Notes: generated by a model not told the origin, from the letters alone. A stretch of DNA of 64,000 nucleotides from Streptomyces umbrinus (GCF_030817415.1 NZ_JAUSZI010000002.1:992001-1056000); one strand, 5' to 3'; positions 52,565-61,875 are shown, numbered from the stretch's first letter. A program made the numbers and translations.

Positions 52565-53965
52565 TCAGCGGCCGGTGCGGATCAGGCTCGTCAGATAGCG
52601 CCACAGTGACGAGCGCTGTCGGGCGGACGGGTCCGGCAGCTCCGTCTCGGCCGGTTCCACCGCCGGGTCGTGCGCCGGCGGCTGATCGGGCACCGAGGCG
52701 AGTTCGTACCGTACGGGCAGCGAGCGCAGGCCCCGCATGAAGGGCGAGGAGCGCCACGGCAGTTGGTCGACGGGGAGTGCGAGGTCGAGGTGGGAGAACC
52801 GCTCGAACAGGCGGCTCACGCCGACCGCCGCGACCGTGGACGCGAGTTCGCGCGCCGGGCACTGACGACGGCCCGCACCCCAGGACAGGTGCGCCCGGGT
52901 GCTGACGGTGGTGCTCTTCGCCGCGCTGTCGGCGAAGAGCGGGTCGGCATGCGCCGCCGCCGCGGAGACCCAGACCGGGTCGCCCGCGCGGATCGTGTAC
53001 TTCCCGAGCGGGGTGTCCTTGGTGGCGAAGCGCGGCACGAAGTTCACCAGCGGCGGCTTGCGCATGACCACCCGGTTCATGGTCTCCCTGACCATCCCGG
53101 CGGACAGGCTGGCACGCGCGCCGCCGTCGCCCGAGAGGACCTCGACCACCGTGTTGGAGATGAGGATGCCGACGTGGTCGGACGTCATGCCCAGCAGCAT
53201 GAACAGCTCACGGGCCAGCTCGTCGAGCGAGAGGTCGGGGTGTGCGGCCAGCAGATGCGAGGGGAAGTCGTCCCCCGGCGTCTTCAGCTTCATCGCCGCC
53301 AGTTCGGCCAGCGTCGCCAACAGGCGCTCCAGGGCGGGCTCCGCGTCCGGACCCGCGTCCAGGACCCGCCACATGTCCATCAGCGCGTCGTCGCCCTGTG
53401 AACCGGGGAAGCCGAGCAGGTGACTTGCCACCATCAGCGGCAGGGGCCGGGAGAACTGGGCGGACAGGTCCGCGAGGCCCGTTCCGCCTGCCTGGCCCAC
53501 CAGGGTGATCAGTTCGTCGGCGTAGGCGGTGACGGCCGTCTTGAGCTTCTTCGCCTGGGGATGGCGCGGGTCCTGGAACGGCCTGAGAGCCGTGTCCCAC
53601 GCCGTACGCAACCGCGGGTATCCGGGACCGCCCTGGATCAGTACGTGGTTGACCTCGAGGGACGGCCCGAGTGGCCAGTCGGCGGGGACGCGGCCCTCCG
53701 AACGGGCCCGCCAGTTCTCCAGGCCCTTCGGCCAACCGTCGTCGTCCTGGAGTACCTCGAGCGACTCCCGGTAGCCGAGGACCAACCAGGCGGGTACGCC
53801 CAGGAGATCGACCGGCGCGACCGGGCCGTGACGCTGCCTCAGCCGTTCGTACACCAGTGAGGGGCGTGTCTCGTAGTCCCGGGTGAGGAGCGGTTCGGGA
53901 GTCATCGCCTCCAACGGTGTGTCGTCCAGATCCACGGATCCGCCGTCGCCCAACTGGGATTCCAT
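52565..53965 (-). CDS. Cytochrome P450, CYP157-like, atypical K-helix motif
   Basis: A 466-aa P450. The heme-thiolate loop is intact as LSWGAGRRQCPAREL (Cys369). The I-helix oxygen region reads LLGMTSDHVG, lacking the usual acid-Thr pair, and the K-helix has ETMN (E294-N297) where almost all P450s have ExxR. The N-terminal half (RPSLVYERLRQRHGPVAPVDL, LGYRESLEVLQD, VPADWPLGPSL) and RKPPLVNFVPRFA-x-KDTPLGK resemble the Streptomyces CYP157 group, which is known to lack ExxR. CYP157 genes usually sit in conservons, but no roadblock, DUF742 or GTPase gene is adjacent here. Activity and redox partner are unknown. Confidence 0.88.
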   Translation of the reverse strand: MESQLGDGGSVDLDDTPLEAMTPEPLLTRDYETRPSLVYERLRQRHGPVAPVDLLGVPAWLVLGYRESLEVLQDDDGWPKGLENWRARSEGRVPADWPLGPSLEVNHVLIQGGPGYPRLRTAWDTALRPFQDPRHPQAKKLKTAVTAYADELITLVGQAGGTGLADLSAQFSRPLPLMVASHLLGFPGSQGDDALMDMWRVLDAGPDAEPALERLLATLAELAAMKLKTPGDDFPSHLLAAHPDLSLDELARELFMLLGMTSDHVGILISNTVVEVLSGDGGARASLSAGMVRETMNRVVMRKPPLVNFVPRFATKDTPLGKYTIRAGDPVWVSAAAAHADPLFADSAAKSTTVSTRAHLSWGAGRRQCPARELASTVAAVGVSRLFERFSHLDLALPVDQLPWRSSPFMRGLRSLPVRYELASVPDQPPAHDPAVEPAETELPDPSARQRSSLWRYLTSLIRTGR

Positions 53966-54119
53966 CGTCTTGCCGCCCCTTCCGCACTCCCCGTACCGGC
54001 TCGCCTTCAGTCGGTAGTTGGAAACGTGGGGACCTTACCCCAGAGGGCAAACGTGGGCGAACGACGGGTGCCACCGGGTGGCGTCGTCGTTCGTGTACGG
54101 GAAAGTCGCGCTTCGCGTG

Positions 54120-55226
54120 TCAGGCCGCGGTGTACCCCAGTTGGCGCCTCATGTAGGGGGTCATCAGGGTCTTTGCCTTGGCCAGGGTGGTGGTCCGGCC
54201 GCCGAGTACAGCGGTCTCGCCGCCCAGTACGGGCAGCATGGTCACCCCGTCCGCCTGGCCGAACGGCACGATGAGCGGGGTGCGGTGGATGGGCCGGTAC
54301 GAGCGGGACTGAGTGCGGTGTTTGCCCGAACTGCCCAGGTAGGCGCGGATGTTGTGGGCGGCGAGGTCCGCCTGGGCGAGCGCTGCGGGGGTGATCTTGA
54401 GCTCGCTCGCGTCGTTCACGTCGCCGACCGCGAATACATCCAGTCGGCCCTCGGCCCGGAGCATCCGGTCGACCTTCACATGCCCGCTCGCGTTCAGCCA
54501 GTCGCCGTGTCCACCCAGGCGCAGCCAGAGCGTGTTGGGGGTGGTGCCCGTCGCCCAGAAGGAGCGGTCGGCCTCCACCACGTTCCCGCGCGCGTCGCGG
54601 TACGTACCGAAGTCGTGGCCCGGGGACATGAACGAGTCGAGCCGCACCTCCACGTCGTGGGACTCCAGCCAGGCGCGGGCCTTGCGTCCGGCCCGCTCGC
54701 TGCCCGTGGAGTGGAGCAGGGCCTGGCCGGAGTGGGCGAGCGTGACCCGGGCGCCCGGCCGGGCCAGACGGATCTCGGCGGCCAGCTCGACGCCGGAAGG
54801 GCCACCGCCGACAACCAGTACATGATCCGCGGTGGCCACGCTCTGCTGGTGTCCGGCGAACGACTTGGCCGCCTCCTCGGCGGTGGTGCCGGAGAAACGG
54901 GCCGGTTCGGGATAGTCGGCGCCGGTGGCGATCACCACCACGTCGTACGGGAGGCGCTCTCCGGTGGCCAGCACCACCTCTCGCTCGGCGGTGTCGACGC
55001 GGACCGCCTTCCCCACGGCCACCCGGCCGTTGCCGAGCAGCCGGTCGTACGGGATGAACGGGGCCATCGTCCATTCCGGACGTACTCCGGCGCGCAGGGA
55101 GGCGATGCGGTGGAAGAAGACCTCTTTGCGATCGACCAGCGTGACCCGCGCCGTCCCGTCCAGCCGTTTCGCCAGCCGGACGCCCGCATAGCCGCCGCCT
55201 ATCACCACTACGTCGCCGTCACGCAC
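54120..55226 (-). CDS. NDH-2-like FAD-dependent pyridine nucleotide oxidoreductase
   Basis: A 368-aa two-dinucleotide-binding-domain flavoprotein. FAD motif VVVIGGGYAGVRLAKRL at the start, VVVIATGADYPEP, a second NAD(P) motif HVLVVGGGPSGVELAAEI (about residues 135-152), ATGTTPNTLW and VFAVGDVNDASE near the C-terminus. No redox-active Cys pair is seen, which fits type-II NADH dehydrogenase-like quinone reductases (AIF/NDH-2). It lacks the usual membrane-anchoring C-terminal helix. Start GTG 55226 has AGGAG upstream; the frame is open to 55289. Confidence 0.9.
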   Translation of the reverse strand: MRDGDVVVIGGGYAGVRLAKRLDGTARVTLVDRKEVFFHRIASLRAGVRPEWTMAPFIPYDRLLGNGRVAVGKAVRVDTAEREVVLATGERLPYDVVVIATGADYPEPARFSGTTAEEAAKSFAGHQQSVATADHVLVVGGGPSGVELAAEIRLARPGARVTLAHSGQALLHSTGSERAGRKARAWLESHDVEVRLDSFMSPGHDFGTYRDARGNVVEADRSFWATGTTPNTLWLRLGGHGDWLNASGHVKVDRMLRAEGRLDVFAVGDVNDASELKITPAALAQADLAAHNIRAYLGSSGKHRTQSRSYRPIHRTPLIVPFGQADGVTMLPVLGGETAVLGGRTTTLAKAKTLMTPYMRRQLGYTAA

Positions 55227-55550
55227 GCCGAATCTCCTGTGCCTCTGGGGGGCGAGGGCCGCGGCGGGTGGGGCGCCGACATCGGCCACTCGACTGCCGG
55301 TGAGCGTAACGCTTGAAACCTAAAGGGCCCATGAACTTATGTGCGCGTTCTGTGAAGTGACGGCACGGATGTCGGACCACGGCCCGTCCGGAGAACACAA
55401 ACAAGCCATTGGCCAGCGAGGCACGGACAGGTTGAGCTTGTGGATTTACATGATCCAAACCCGGGGAATAACGTGGCTCTCCACGACTGGTGCTCGACAG
55501 TTTCGCGGTTCTCGCACTGCGTACACACATACGTACACACAGGAGTGTTC
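55227..55550. other. Intergenic region with a 9-bp direct repeat
   Basis: This 324-bp gap between divergent genes holds no coding frame I can support. Just before the methyltransferase ribosome site AGGAG (55541-55545) the word GTACACACA occurs twice (55521-55529 and 55533-55541), 12 bp apart, possibly a regulator site. The rest looks like two promoters. Confidence 0.5.
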
Positions 55551-56366
55551 ATGACTGATGCACGAGAGAACTCCGACCAGGAGGCACTCTCCAAGATCGA
55601 CACCACCGTGCCGCAATCGGCCCGGATCTGGAACTACTGGCTGGGCGGCAAGGACAACTACGAAGTCGACCGCATAGCCGGTGACGCGTTCCGTGACATT
55701 TTCCCGGGGATCGAGACCGGAGCCCGCGCCGCCCGCTATTTTCTCGCCCGCGCCGTCCGTCATCTCGCCGCCGAGGAGGGAATCCGGCAGTTCCTGGACA
55801 TCGGCACCGGGCTGCCGAACGTGGACAACACCCATGAGATCGCCCAGCGGGTGGCCCCGGAATGCCGGATCGTCTACGTCGACAACGACCCCTTGGTGCT
55901 CGCACATGCCCGCGCACTGCTGGTCAGCAGCTCGGTGGGGGTCACCAACTACGTCGACGCCGATCTGCGGGACCCGAGCACGATCCTGCGGGAAGCGGCG
56001 AGGACACTGGACTTCGACCAGCCTGTCGCCCTCATGCTGATGGGCATCCTCGGCCACATCGAGGACCACGACGAAGCACGTTCGATCGTGCGGCAGTTGG
56101 TGGACGGTCTGCCGGCCGGCAGCTTCCTCGTGCAGTACGACAGCACCGACACCAGCGATGCCTATGTCGATGCCATCCGCCAGTACAACGAGGGCGGCTC
56201 GATCCCGTACATCCTTCGCAGCCCCGAGCAGATCGAGCGCTACTTCGACGGCCTGGAACTGCTCGAACCGGGCGTGGCCTCTTGCTCCCGCTGGCGTCCC
56301 GACACCGAGGCCTGGGGCCTCCCGGCGGAAGTGCATCAGTACGGAGGCGTCGCCCTCAAGCGCTGA
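55551..56366 (+). CDS. SAM-dependent methyltransferase, PF04672/DUF574 type
   Basis: A 271-aa actinobacterial S-adenosyl methyltransferase: IDTTVPQSARIWNYWLGGKDNYEVDR (N-terminal signature, residues about 17-42), SAM-binding FLDIGTGLPNVDNTHEIAQ, IVYVDNDPLVLAHARALL and VALMLMGILGHI. ATG 55551 follows AGGAG. The family is expanded in Streptomyces and mostly uncharacterised. It is convergent with an XRE/DUF5753 gene, a common neighbour in streptomycetes. Substrate unknown. Confidence 0.93.
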   Translation: MTDARENSDQEALSKIDTTVPQSARIWNYWLGGKDNYEVDRIAGDAFRDIFPGIETGARAARYFLARAVRHLAAEEGIRQFLDIGTGLPNVDNTHEIAQRVAPECRIVYVDNDPLVLAHARALLVSSSVGVTNYVDADLRDPSTILREAARTLDFDQPVALMLMGILGHIEDHDEARSIVRQLVDGLPAGSFLVQYDSTDTSDAYVDAIRQYNEGGSIPYILRSPEQIERYFDGLELLEPGVASCSRWRPDTEAWGLPAEVHQYGGVALKR

Positions 56367-56471
56367 AGTCCCCCGACGGGCGGCCCACTTGGTGTACGCC
56401 GCCGCGACGCCCGCCGGGCGCGACGACCGGTCCTCACTCCATCGACCACCGCGAGTCCTGATCCGTTCGGG

Positions 56472-57377
56472 TCAGGTCTCCTGAAGGATGCGATGGAGGA
56501 TCGTGCACGTCGCGTCCGGCGAATCGGCCTGGACGACCACGCGGTTCATGACACCCCAGTAGTACTCGATCTCGCTCGGCTTGTCGGGATAGACGGCACT
56601 GGCGAGCTGCTCCAGGTACACCATGTCGGGCAACAGACCGCCGGGCAGCCGCACGATGGTGACCGGACCACCGGCCGCGGCGTGACCACCGGCGAGGAAC
56701 GGCACGATCTGTACGGTGATCTGCGGGAGTTGGCAGATCTCGATGAGGTGCTGGAGCTGGGCGCGCATCGTGCCGGTGCCGCCCACCGGGCGGCGCAGCG
56801 CCGCCTCGTCGATCACGGCCCAGTACTGAGCCGCTCGCTGACGGTGCAGGATCTGCCGGCGTTGCATGCGCAGAGTGACCCGCCGGTCGATCTCCTCCGC
56901 GGAAGCCTCCGGGCAGGTGAGCCGGACGGCGGCGCGAGCGTACTCGGGAATCTGCAGCAGGTCGGGCACGACCTGGGGCTGGAAGCAGCGGATGAGGCTC
57001 GCCGCCTGTTCGGCCCCGAGGTAGGCCTGCATCCAGGCGGGCACCACGTCGTTGTAAGGCTGCCACCAGCCGGGGGTGTTGGCCTGTTGCGCCAGAGCCA
57101 GCAAGGTGGCGCGCTCGGCCTCGTCCGTGACTCCGTAGAGCGTGAGCAGGTCGGACACGTCACGCATCTTGAACCCGTGCCGGCCCCACTCCATTCTGCT
57201 GATCTTGGACTGGGAGGCGCGGATGGCCTCGCCCGCCTCCTCACGGGAGAAGTGCAGCTCCTCCCGCAGCCGACGCAGTCGTGCCCCCAGCACCAGACGT
57301 GGCACCGTCGGCCCCGCGGTCCGGGCGTCCAGCCCGGAGCCCGCCTCAGGTGTGCCTACGGTCTCTGTGGCGCCCAT
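56472..57377 (-). CDS. XRE-family regulator with DUF5753 C-domain
   Basis: A 301-aa regulator: HTH LGARLRRLREELHFSREEAGEAIRASQSKISRMEWGR (residues about 29-65) and a DUF5753 domain (YLGAEQAASLIRCFQPQVVPDLLQIPEYARA; AALRRPVGG; QLPQITVQIVPF; YLEQLASAVY; WGVMNRVV). This BldD-like Streptomyces class usually partners with a small DUF397 protein, which is not seen next to it here. Start ATG 57377 follows AGGGAGAAC. A terminator lies upstream at 57491-57527, isolating it from the M15-like gene. Confidence 0.94.
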   Translation of the reverse strand: MGATETVGTPEAGSGLDARTAGPTVPRLVLGARLRRLREELHFSREEAGEAIRASQSKISRMEWGRHGFKMRDVSDLLTLYGVTDEAERATLLALAQQANTPGWWQPYNDVVPAWMQAYLGAEQAASLIRCFQPQVVPDLLQIPEYARAAVRLTCPEASAEEIDRRVTLRMQRRQILHRQRAAQYWAVIDEAALRRPVGGTGTMRAQLQHLIEICQLPQITVQIVPFLAGGHAAAGGPVTIVRLPGGLLPDMVYLEQLASAVYPDKPSEIEYYWGVMNRVVVQADSPDATCTILHRILQET

Positions 57378-57490
57378 GGATGTTCTCCCTGGCGTTGAAC
57401 TCAACTCCCCGCGCATAGAAGCGCGTTGGCCGTCATTCTAGATGACTGAGTGCACGGGTCCTGCCGTCGGCGCCGCCAGGGGGCGTACGG

Positions 57491-57527
57491 CAGGTGGCCG
57501 TGGATCACACGGATCCACGGCCACCTG
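57491..57527 (-). terminator. 16-bp-stem terminator after the M15-like gene
   Basis: CAGGTGGCCGTGGATC (57491-57506) and GATCCACGGCCACCTG (57512-57527) form a perfect 16-bp stem with a 5-nt loop, 20 bp beyond the M15-like stop on the minus strand. It separates that operon from the XRE gene, which reads in the same direction. Confidence 0.88.
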
Positions 57528-57547
57528 GCGGTGCCGGACGTTCGGTG

Positions 57548-58297
57548 TCAGGCGGTCTTTCTCTGTCGCCGCTCCAGCGTGGTGGCGGCTCCGCGCCGCT
57601 TGGTGTCGGCCACGTCCACCTGGGTGCCCGGGCCGGCTCCGGGCTCGTCGGCCCAGCTCCGCAGCTTGGCCACGAGGTCCGCCAGCCGCTGGTCACCGGG
57701 CGGTACGTCGATGGAGAACAGCGCCTCGTACGGGCGGTCGTCGTCCCCGCCCCACCGCACGACACCGTCGCACTCGGCGAGGATGTCGCGGATCACCATG
57801 AGCTGGGGCGGGAAGAACCCTCCCCTGGCTCCGGGCGGGTAGGAGCCGGGCCGGATCGCGACGGCGGTGCCGGACGCCCGATTGCCCTCCGCCCGCTTCA
57901 GGTTCACCCGGGCCGGTGCGCGCCAGCCGGCCAGGTCTCCCTTGCGGAGTTCGTCGATCTCGTAGTGGAAGCGCCGGACAACGTGCACGAGGACCGTCTC
58001 CACGTCTCCGATGCGTACGTCCACGCCGATGCCCGTGCCCGGTACGGGCCGGGTCCACACCGTGGAGACGTCGTTGGCCTTCTCCTCCAGCTCCCAGCCG
58101 TTGGGCGATGTCGGCCGCTCGGGGGCGTCGTCGGGCCCGGGTCTCCCGGCGGCCGCCGCCCCGGCGGGCAGGGCCAGCACGGAGCCACCGCCCACCAGGG
58201 TGACGGTGCCGAGGACCGCGGTGTGCCTGACGACATCGCGTCGCGTCATGCCTGTCATGCCGGTTGTCACGCTGTTCGTCCCCTTCACGTCAGCCAT
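57548..58297 (-). CDS. Tat-secreted M15-peptidase-like protein lacking metal ligands
   Basis: A 249-aa protein with a Tat-like signal TRRDVVRHTAVLG and an Ala-rich cleavage site (residues about 18-50). The rest follows the VanY/M15 D-Ala-D-Ala carboxypeptidase pattern: AEGNRASGTAVAI, then GGFFPPQLMVIRDILAECDGVVRWGGD and EALFSIDVPPGD. At the three zinc/catalytic positions the expected His (NHASG), Asp (AID) and His (MHFEI) are Arg140, Ala147 and Leu193. It is therefore probably a non-catalytic binding protein. Its ATG overlaps the end of the upstream DUF1906 gene by 8 bp, indicating a two-gene cell-wall operon. Confidence 0.75.
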   Translation of the reverse strand: MADVKGTNSVTTGMTGMTRRDVVRHTAVLGTVTLVGGGSVLALPAGAAAAGRPGPDDAPERPTSPNGWELEEKANDVSTVWTRPVPGTGIGVDVRIGDVETVLVHVVRRFHYEIDELRKGDLAGWRAPARVNLKRAEGNRASGTAVAIRPGSYPPGARGGFFPPQLMVIRDILAECDGVVRWGGDDDRPYEALFSIDVPPGDQRLADLVAKLRSWADEPGAGPGTQVDVADTKRRGAATTLERRQRKTA

Positions 58298-60503
58298 TGC
58301 GGGAGAGCCGGTAGTACTTCTCCAACACCCGGTACAGGCCGATGAGTTCACGGCCGTACTGCAGGGCGGGAAGGTTCGGTTTCCCGTCGTTCGTCACGGG
58401 GGGACCGTTGTAACGGCTGAGGATTCTCTCGGAGTCACCCTCACTCGTGTTCAGCCCCGGCCGCGGCAGGTTGATCTGGGTGGGCGTTGAAGATCGTCAG
58501 GTAGGCCGCCGACTTGATGTTGTAGATCGGGTCCTCGTTCAGCTGGGTCCACACCGACGGCTTGTCCCTGGGGTCGTCCAGGATCGAGCCGTTGATGATG
58601 CCCTGCTCGACGCAGTGGTTCCTCGCGTCGATGGCCACCCAGGCGAAGATCTGGGCCCAGCCGGTGCTGCAGTCGTCGTCCACGCCGGTCTTGACCGCCG
58701 TGTCGGCGACGACGTCCAGTGGGTTGAATTTGCGCAGTTCCCACAGCACCGGAGCCTGGATCAGGGCTTTGCGCACCCTGAGTTGCCGGGCCAGCGAGGT
58801 GAACAGCCAGTCCGCGGAGAGGACCAGGTCGAACGCGTTGGTGTTGGAGATGCCTCCCAGCGTCGCCCAGTCCGTGTCGGTCCAGCCGTCGCCACCCGTC
58901 TCGGGGACGCCGATGGACTCCAGGTACGAGCGCACCTCCTGGAGCATGGCGGCCCGGTACGTCGCGTTGAAGTCGACATCCAGTCCCGCGGTGTCCGCGC
59001 CGGGGTCGAAGCTGCTCTGCCCGACGTCTCGTCCGGAGGCGATGTTCTTGTCGATCTCGATGGCTCCGGCACCGGTTCCCACGGTCACGGTGGCGATCTG
59101 GTCGAACGCCCAGTCCCCCGGCATGGGGAAACCCAGGTTCCCGGAGAACCCGCTGGACATGTCGGAGACGAAGCTCGCGTCGGTGTACCCGGCCTCGCGC
59201 ACCCTGCGGCACACATTGCGCGGCCCGTAGATGCCGACCCGGTAGCGGGAGTTCTCCTGCACCGCCCGGAAGATCCCCTGAAGTGCGGCAGGATGTTGGA
59301 GGTCACCTCGTGGTCGAACGCGTCGTAGTCGACGGCGAAGTAGATGCGGGTGCCGTCCTTGAAGCCGTGGTACTTGGCCCAGTCGATCGCGTCGAGGCCG
59401 TCCCGGGTGCCCTGGCTGTATTTGAAGTACGCGGCCCCGTCGCTGAAGGTCTGGTAGATCGGGAAGCAGTTGAGGCCGTTGGCCGCGATGGTCTGCAGCT
59501 CACCGGGCTTGATCATCTTGTCCCGGCCGTTCGGGACGTTGCACAGATAGCGGCCGACGTACACGTACCCGGCGGACAACAGGGACTGGGCGCGGGCCGG
59601 GGTGATGGTCGTGATGCAGTCGCAGGCGGCACCGGAGCGGGACTGGTCGCCGTAGGAGATCAGCAGGGATGCCCAGGTGGGGTAGTCGCCGTCCCCGTTC
59701 GGGGAGATCCTCACGAAGTCCTGGAACTCGAAGACCGCCGAGGACAGGTCGGACGTGAAGGTTCCGCCGAACGCTATATGGGGTCTCTGGTTGAGGATCA
59801 TGGCGGCCGTGAACAGGTTCACCCAGACACCTGTGCTGCCGACCCTGAGGGTGTGCTGTCTGAGACCCGCCTGGGTCGCGGGGCCGAAGGAGCCGTTGGC
59901 CATGCCCAGTTCGTACTGGATGGCGAACAGCATGGACTTGGCGACGTCGCGGGAGTGGTGGCCGTCGCAGGGGATGCCGAAGAAGTCCTGCCGGTGGGTG
60001 TACCGCCCGTTGAGCCAGCGCTGGATCGAGCGGATGTCCTCGTCACCGGGCCTGTCCCCGTAACTGACGAGGACGTACGGGTCCATGTTCAGCAGGCCCT
60101 TGAACACCTTCGGGGTCAGGTCGGAGCCGGGATGGACACCGTCGACCCCCATGTCCTGCTTGAGTTTGGTGATGCCGGCCTGGACGTTCTCGTTGTAGAC
60201 ACCGTCGATGTCACCGCCGTCATAGCCCTTGCAGTACATCGCGGACTGGATGATGCGGCAGAAGTTGGCCGACGGCACGGTGGCACTGTTGAGCCGGGGG
60301 AACTTCTGTGTCAGGACGCGCAGGGTGGTGGGGCCGAAGCTGTCCGCCACGGGGCTGATGCCCAGCTCCCACTGGAGAGCCCTGGTGAGGGAGTACATGG
60401 TGCTCCAGCCCGTGCGGCCGTTCTCCTCGACGGTCATGCCGATCTTGTCGCCGTAGGCCTGGTTGACGAATCTCTGGGCGCGCAGGACCAACTCGTCTGC
60501 CAT
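58290..60503 (-). pseudogene. Rv2525c-like DUF1906 glycoside-hydrolase-like protein with two compensating frameshifts
   Basis: From ATG 60503 the N-terminal part has a PG-binding-like repeat region (MYSLTRALQWELGIS; DIDGVYNENVQAGITKLKQ). The DUF1906 TIM-barrel follows: GYVYVGRYLCNV, GLNCFPIYQTF, DAIDWAKYHGFKDGTRIYFAVDYDAFDHE. At about 59,277 (a GGGG run) one base is missing: the frame shifts but continues QENSRYRVGIYGPRNV to IFNAHPDQ at about 58,480. There one extra base restores the first frame: INLPRPG, ERILSRYNG, ALQYGRELIGLYRVLEKYY, stop at 58,290. The span is exactly 738 codons. It may be intact with two assembly errors; as given, the product ends early. Confidence 0.75.
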
Positions 60504-61010
60504 GTGGGGGCATTCCTTCGTTGATGAGGTCAAGACCAAGGGGTGAGGCGTGCAGGCGCTGTCAACTCCCGTCCGGGGCAGGTCGAGGCCCCGGTTGGCG
60601 CCCCCAGCTTGGCGGTCGGTATACCGAACACACCACTAGTTTCGGCGGAGCCCGAAACTCTCACGTCAGGGCCCATCGGCGGACCAACGGCCGCTCAACA
60701 GCACCTCGCCGAACGGTGCCGGCGTGTGCAGCACCTGGCTGCCGACGCGGTGGCTGCGGGCGAGGTGGGCGGCGACCGGCGCATGCACGTGCTGACTGGC
60801 CGAGGCGGGCGATACCCGCAGCCGGCGTCCGCACCGCCCAGGCGGGCCCGCCCTCTCCGATGACACTCCGGACCCGCCGCCGCCAGGACTGGACGGCAGG
60901 CAGTCCATGTGCTCCGTGGCGCCGCCGGGTGAAGTCCGGGCGTGCACTGGTGACTTGCTCTGAGTAGCCGTACTCATGTGCGGTCCACTGCCCGCGCACA
61001 CACTGCGAGC
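60504..61010. other. Intergenic region holding only a regulator remnant
   Basis: About 500 bp between the DUF1906 gene and the lipoprotein gene. Apart from a short ArsR-like remnant on the minus strand (60666-60824) no frame has convincing codon bias or a start with a ribosome site. The promoters of both flanking genes must lie here. Confidence 0.6.
60666..60824 (-). pseudogene. Winged-helix (ArsR/DUF5937-like) regulator C-terminal remnant
   Basis: The minus-strand frame reads RVSPASASQHV, ARSHRVGSQVLHT and FGEVLLS, which closely parallels the HTH of the intact regulator at 13.6-14.6 kb (VSPANASHHT, VLHTLTPLGAALL). Upstream residues are unrelated and no N-terminal domain or start exists, so this is a short relic. 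It is small enough that chance resemblance is possible. Confidence 0.5.
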
Positions 61011-61763
61011 ATGAGACGACTTTCCAGCGAAAATCATCGCATTCACCGCGTATTACGGCCCTCACGCATCCGCCGCGGCGCGATACCCGCGGCGCTGTGC
61101 GCGCTCGCCCTCACTCTCACCGCCTGCGGTTCAGAACGAGCGGCAGGCAAGGACCCGAACGCCGGAACCGACGACCGGGTCGAGGCCGGCTCGACCGCGA
61201 CCGCCCCCGCCACGGTCTTCCCCACCGACTCCTCGGACCCCGAGTCCTCGGACCCCGACTTCCTGGCGTTCATGGAACTCCTCGTCTCCATCACCGAACC
61301 CTGCTTGAAGTACGAGCCGACCAAGGAGCCCCCCACGGAACCGCCGGAGGAACCGGATCCCGCGGAGCCGCCCCTCACCCCCCTGCCCGAGCCGTTGCCG
61401 CCGGAGGAACCGCCTCCCCCGGTAGAGCCCAGAGACCCTGATGACGCCAGGAAGGAGATGGAGTTGAGCCCCGTGGAGAAATGCGATGCCCGTGTCCACT
61501 CCCGCCGCATCGCGAACGCCCTCGAGGACACGCCCGACCCGACACCGGCACAGGTCAAGGATGTCCTCCGCTGCCTCGGCTACGTCGACGGGCGGATCCA
61601 TGGCCCACAACGCTCCGGCAAGAGCGTGGAGTTCACCCTCGACCTGAGGCTGCTGGGCGGTGAGCTGTGCCTCTCCGGCAAGGTCACCGGCACGAGGACC
61701 GTCACCGATCCGTACGGCGGTTCGCCTGAGGTCGACTGCCCGGACGTCCGACGCCTGCGCTGA
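61011..61763 (+). CDS. Proline-rich lipoprotein with PG-binding-like C-terminus
   Basis: A 250-aa predicted lipoprotein: basic N-terminus, hydrophobic AIPAALCALALTL and lipobox LTAC-G (Cys near residue 38). Mature part: acidic Ser/Asp/Pro tract (residues about 60-75), a Pro/Glu-rich spacer (EEPDPAEPPLTPLPEPLPPE) reaching through the wall, and a folded C-terminal domain with two Cys pairs (VLRCLGYVDGRIHG; GELCLSG; EVDCPDV). The RCLGYVDG segment resembles a peptidoglycan-binding turn, but this is weak. ATG 61011 gives the clean signal. A terminator hairpin starts two bases after the stop. Confidence 0.7.
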   Translation: MRRLSSENHRIHRVLRPSRIRRGAIPAALCALALTLTACGSERAAGKDPNAGTDDRVEAGSTATAPATVFPTDSSDPESSDPDFLAFMELLVSITEPCLKYEPTKEPPTEPPEEPDPAEPPLTPLPEPLPPEEPPPPVEPRDPDDARKEMELSPVEKCDARVHSRRIANALEDTPDPTPAQVKDVLRCLGYVDGRIHGPQRSGKSVEFTLDLRLLGGELCLSGKVTGTRTVTDPYGGSPEVDCPDVRRLR

Positions 61764-61764
61764 A

Positions 61765-61808
61765 CGTCGGTTGCGCCGGCCACTGAACTCCACGCCCGGC
61801 AACCGACG
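61765..61808 (+). terminator. Terminator hairpin after the lipoprotein gene
   Basis: CGTCGGTTGC (61765-61774) pairs with GCAACCGACG (61799-61808); an inner CCGG/CCGG pairing extends the stem. It lies directly after the TGA and 67 bp before the M1 peptidase start. Confidence 0.65.
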
Positions 61809-61875
61809 GCCGGAATCTGTCAGTTGTAGCGGCGGCGGGCGCGAATGTCGGACCGGTGTGGCATCATCCGCTGCC

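Noticed and set aside
52565..53965. Part of a conservon or a biosynthetic gene cluster
   Set aside because: No roadblock, DUF742, GTPase or sensor kinase gene is adjacent, and no PKS, NRPS or terpene synthase gene is present.
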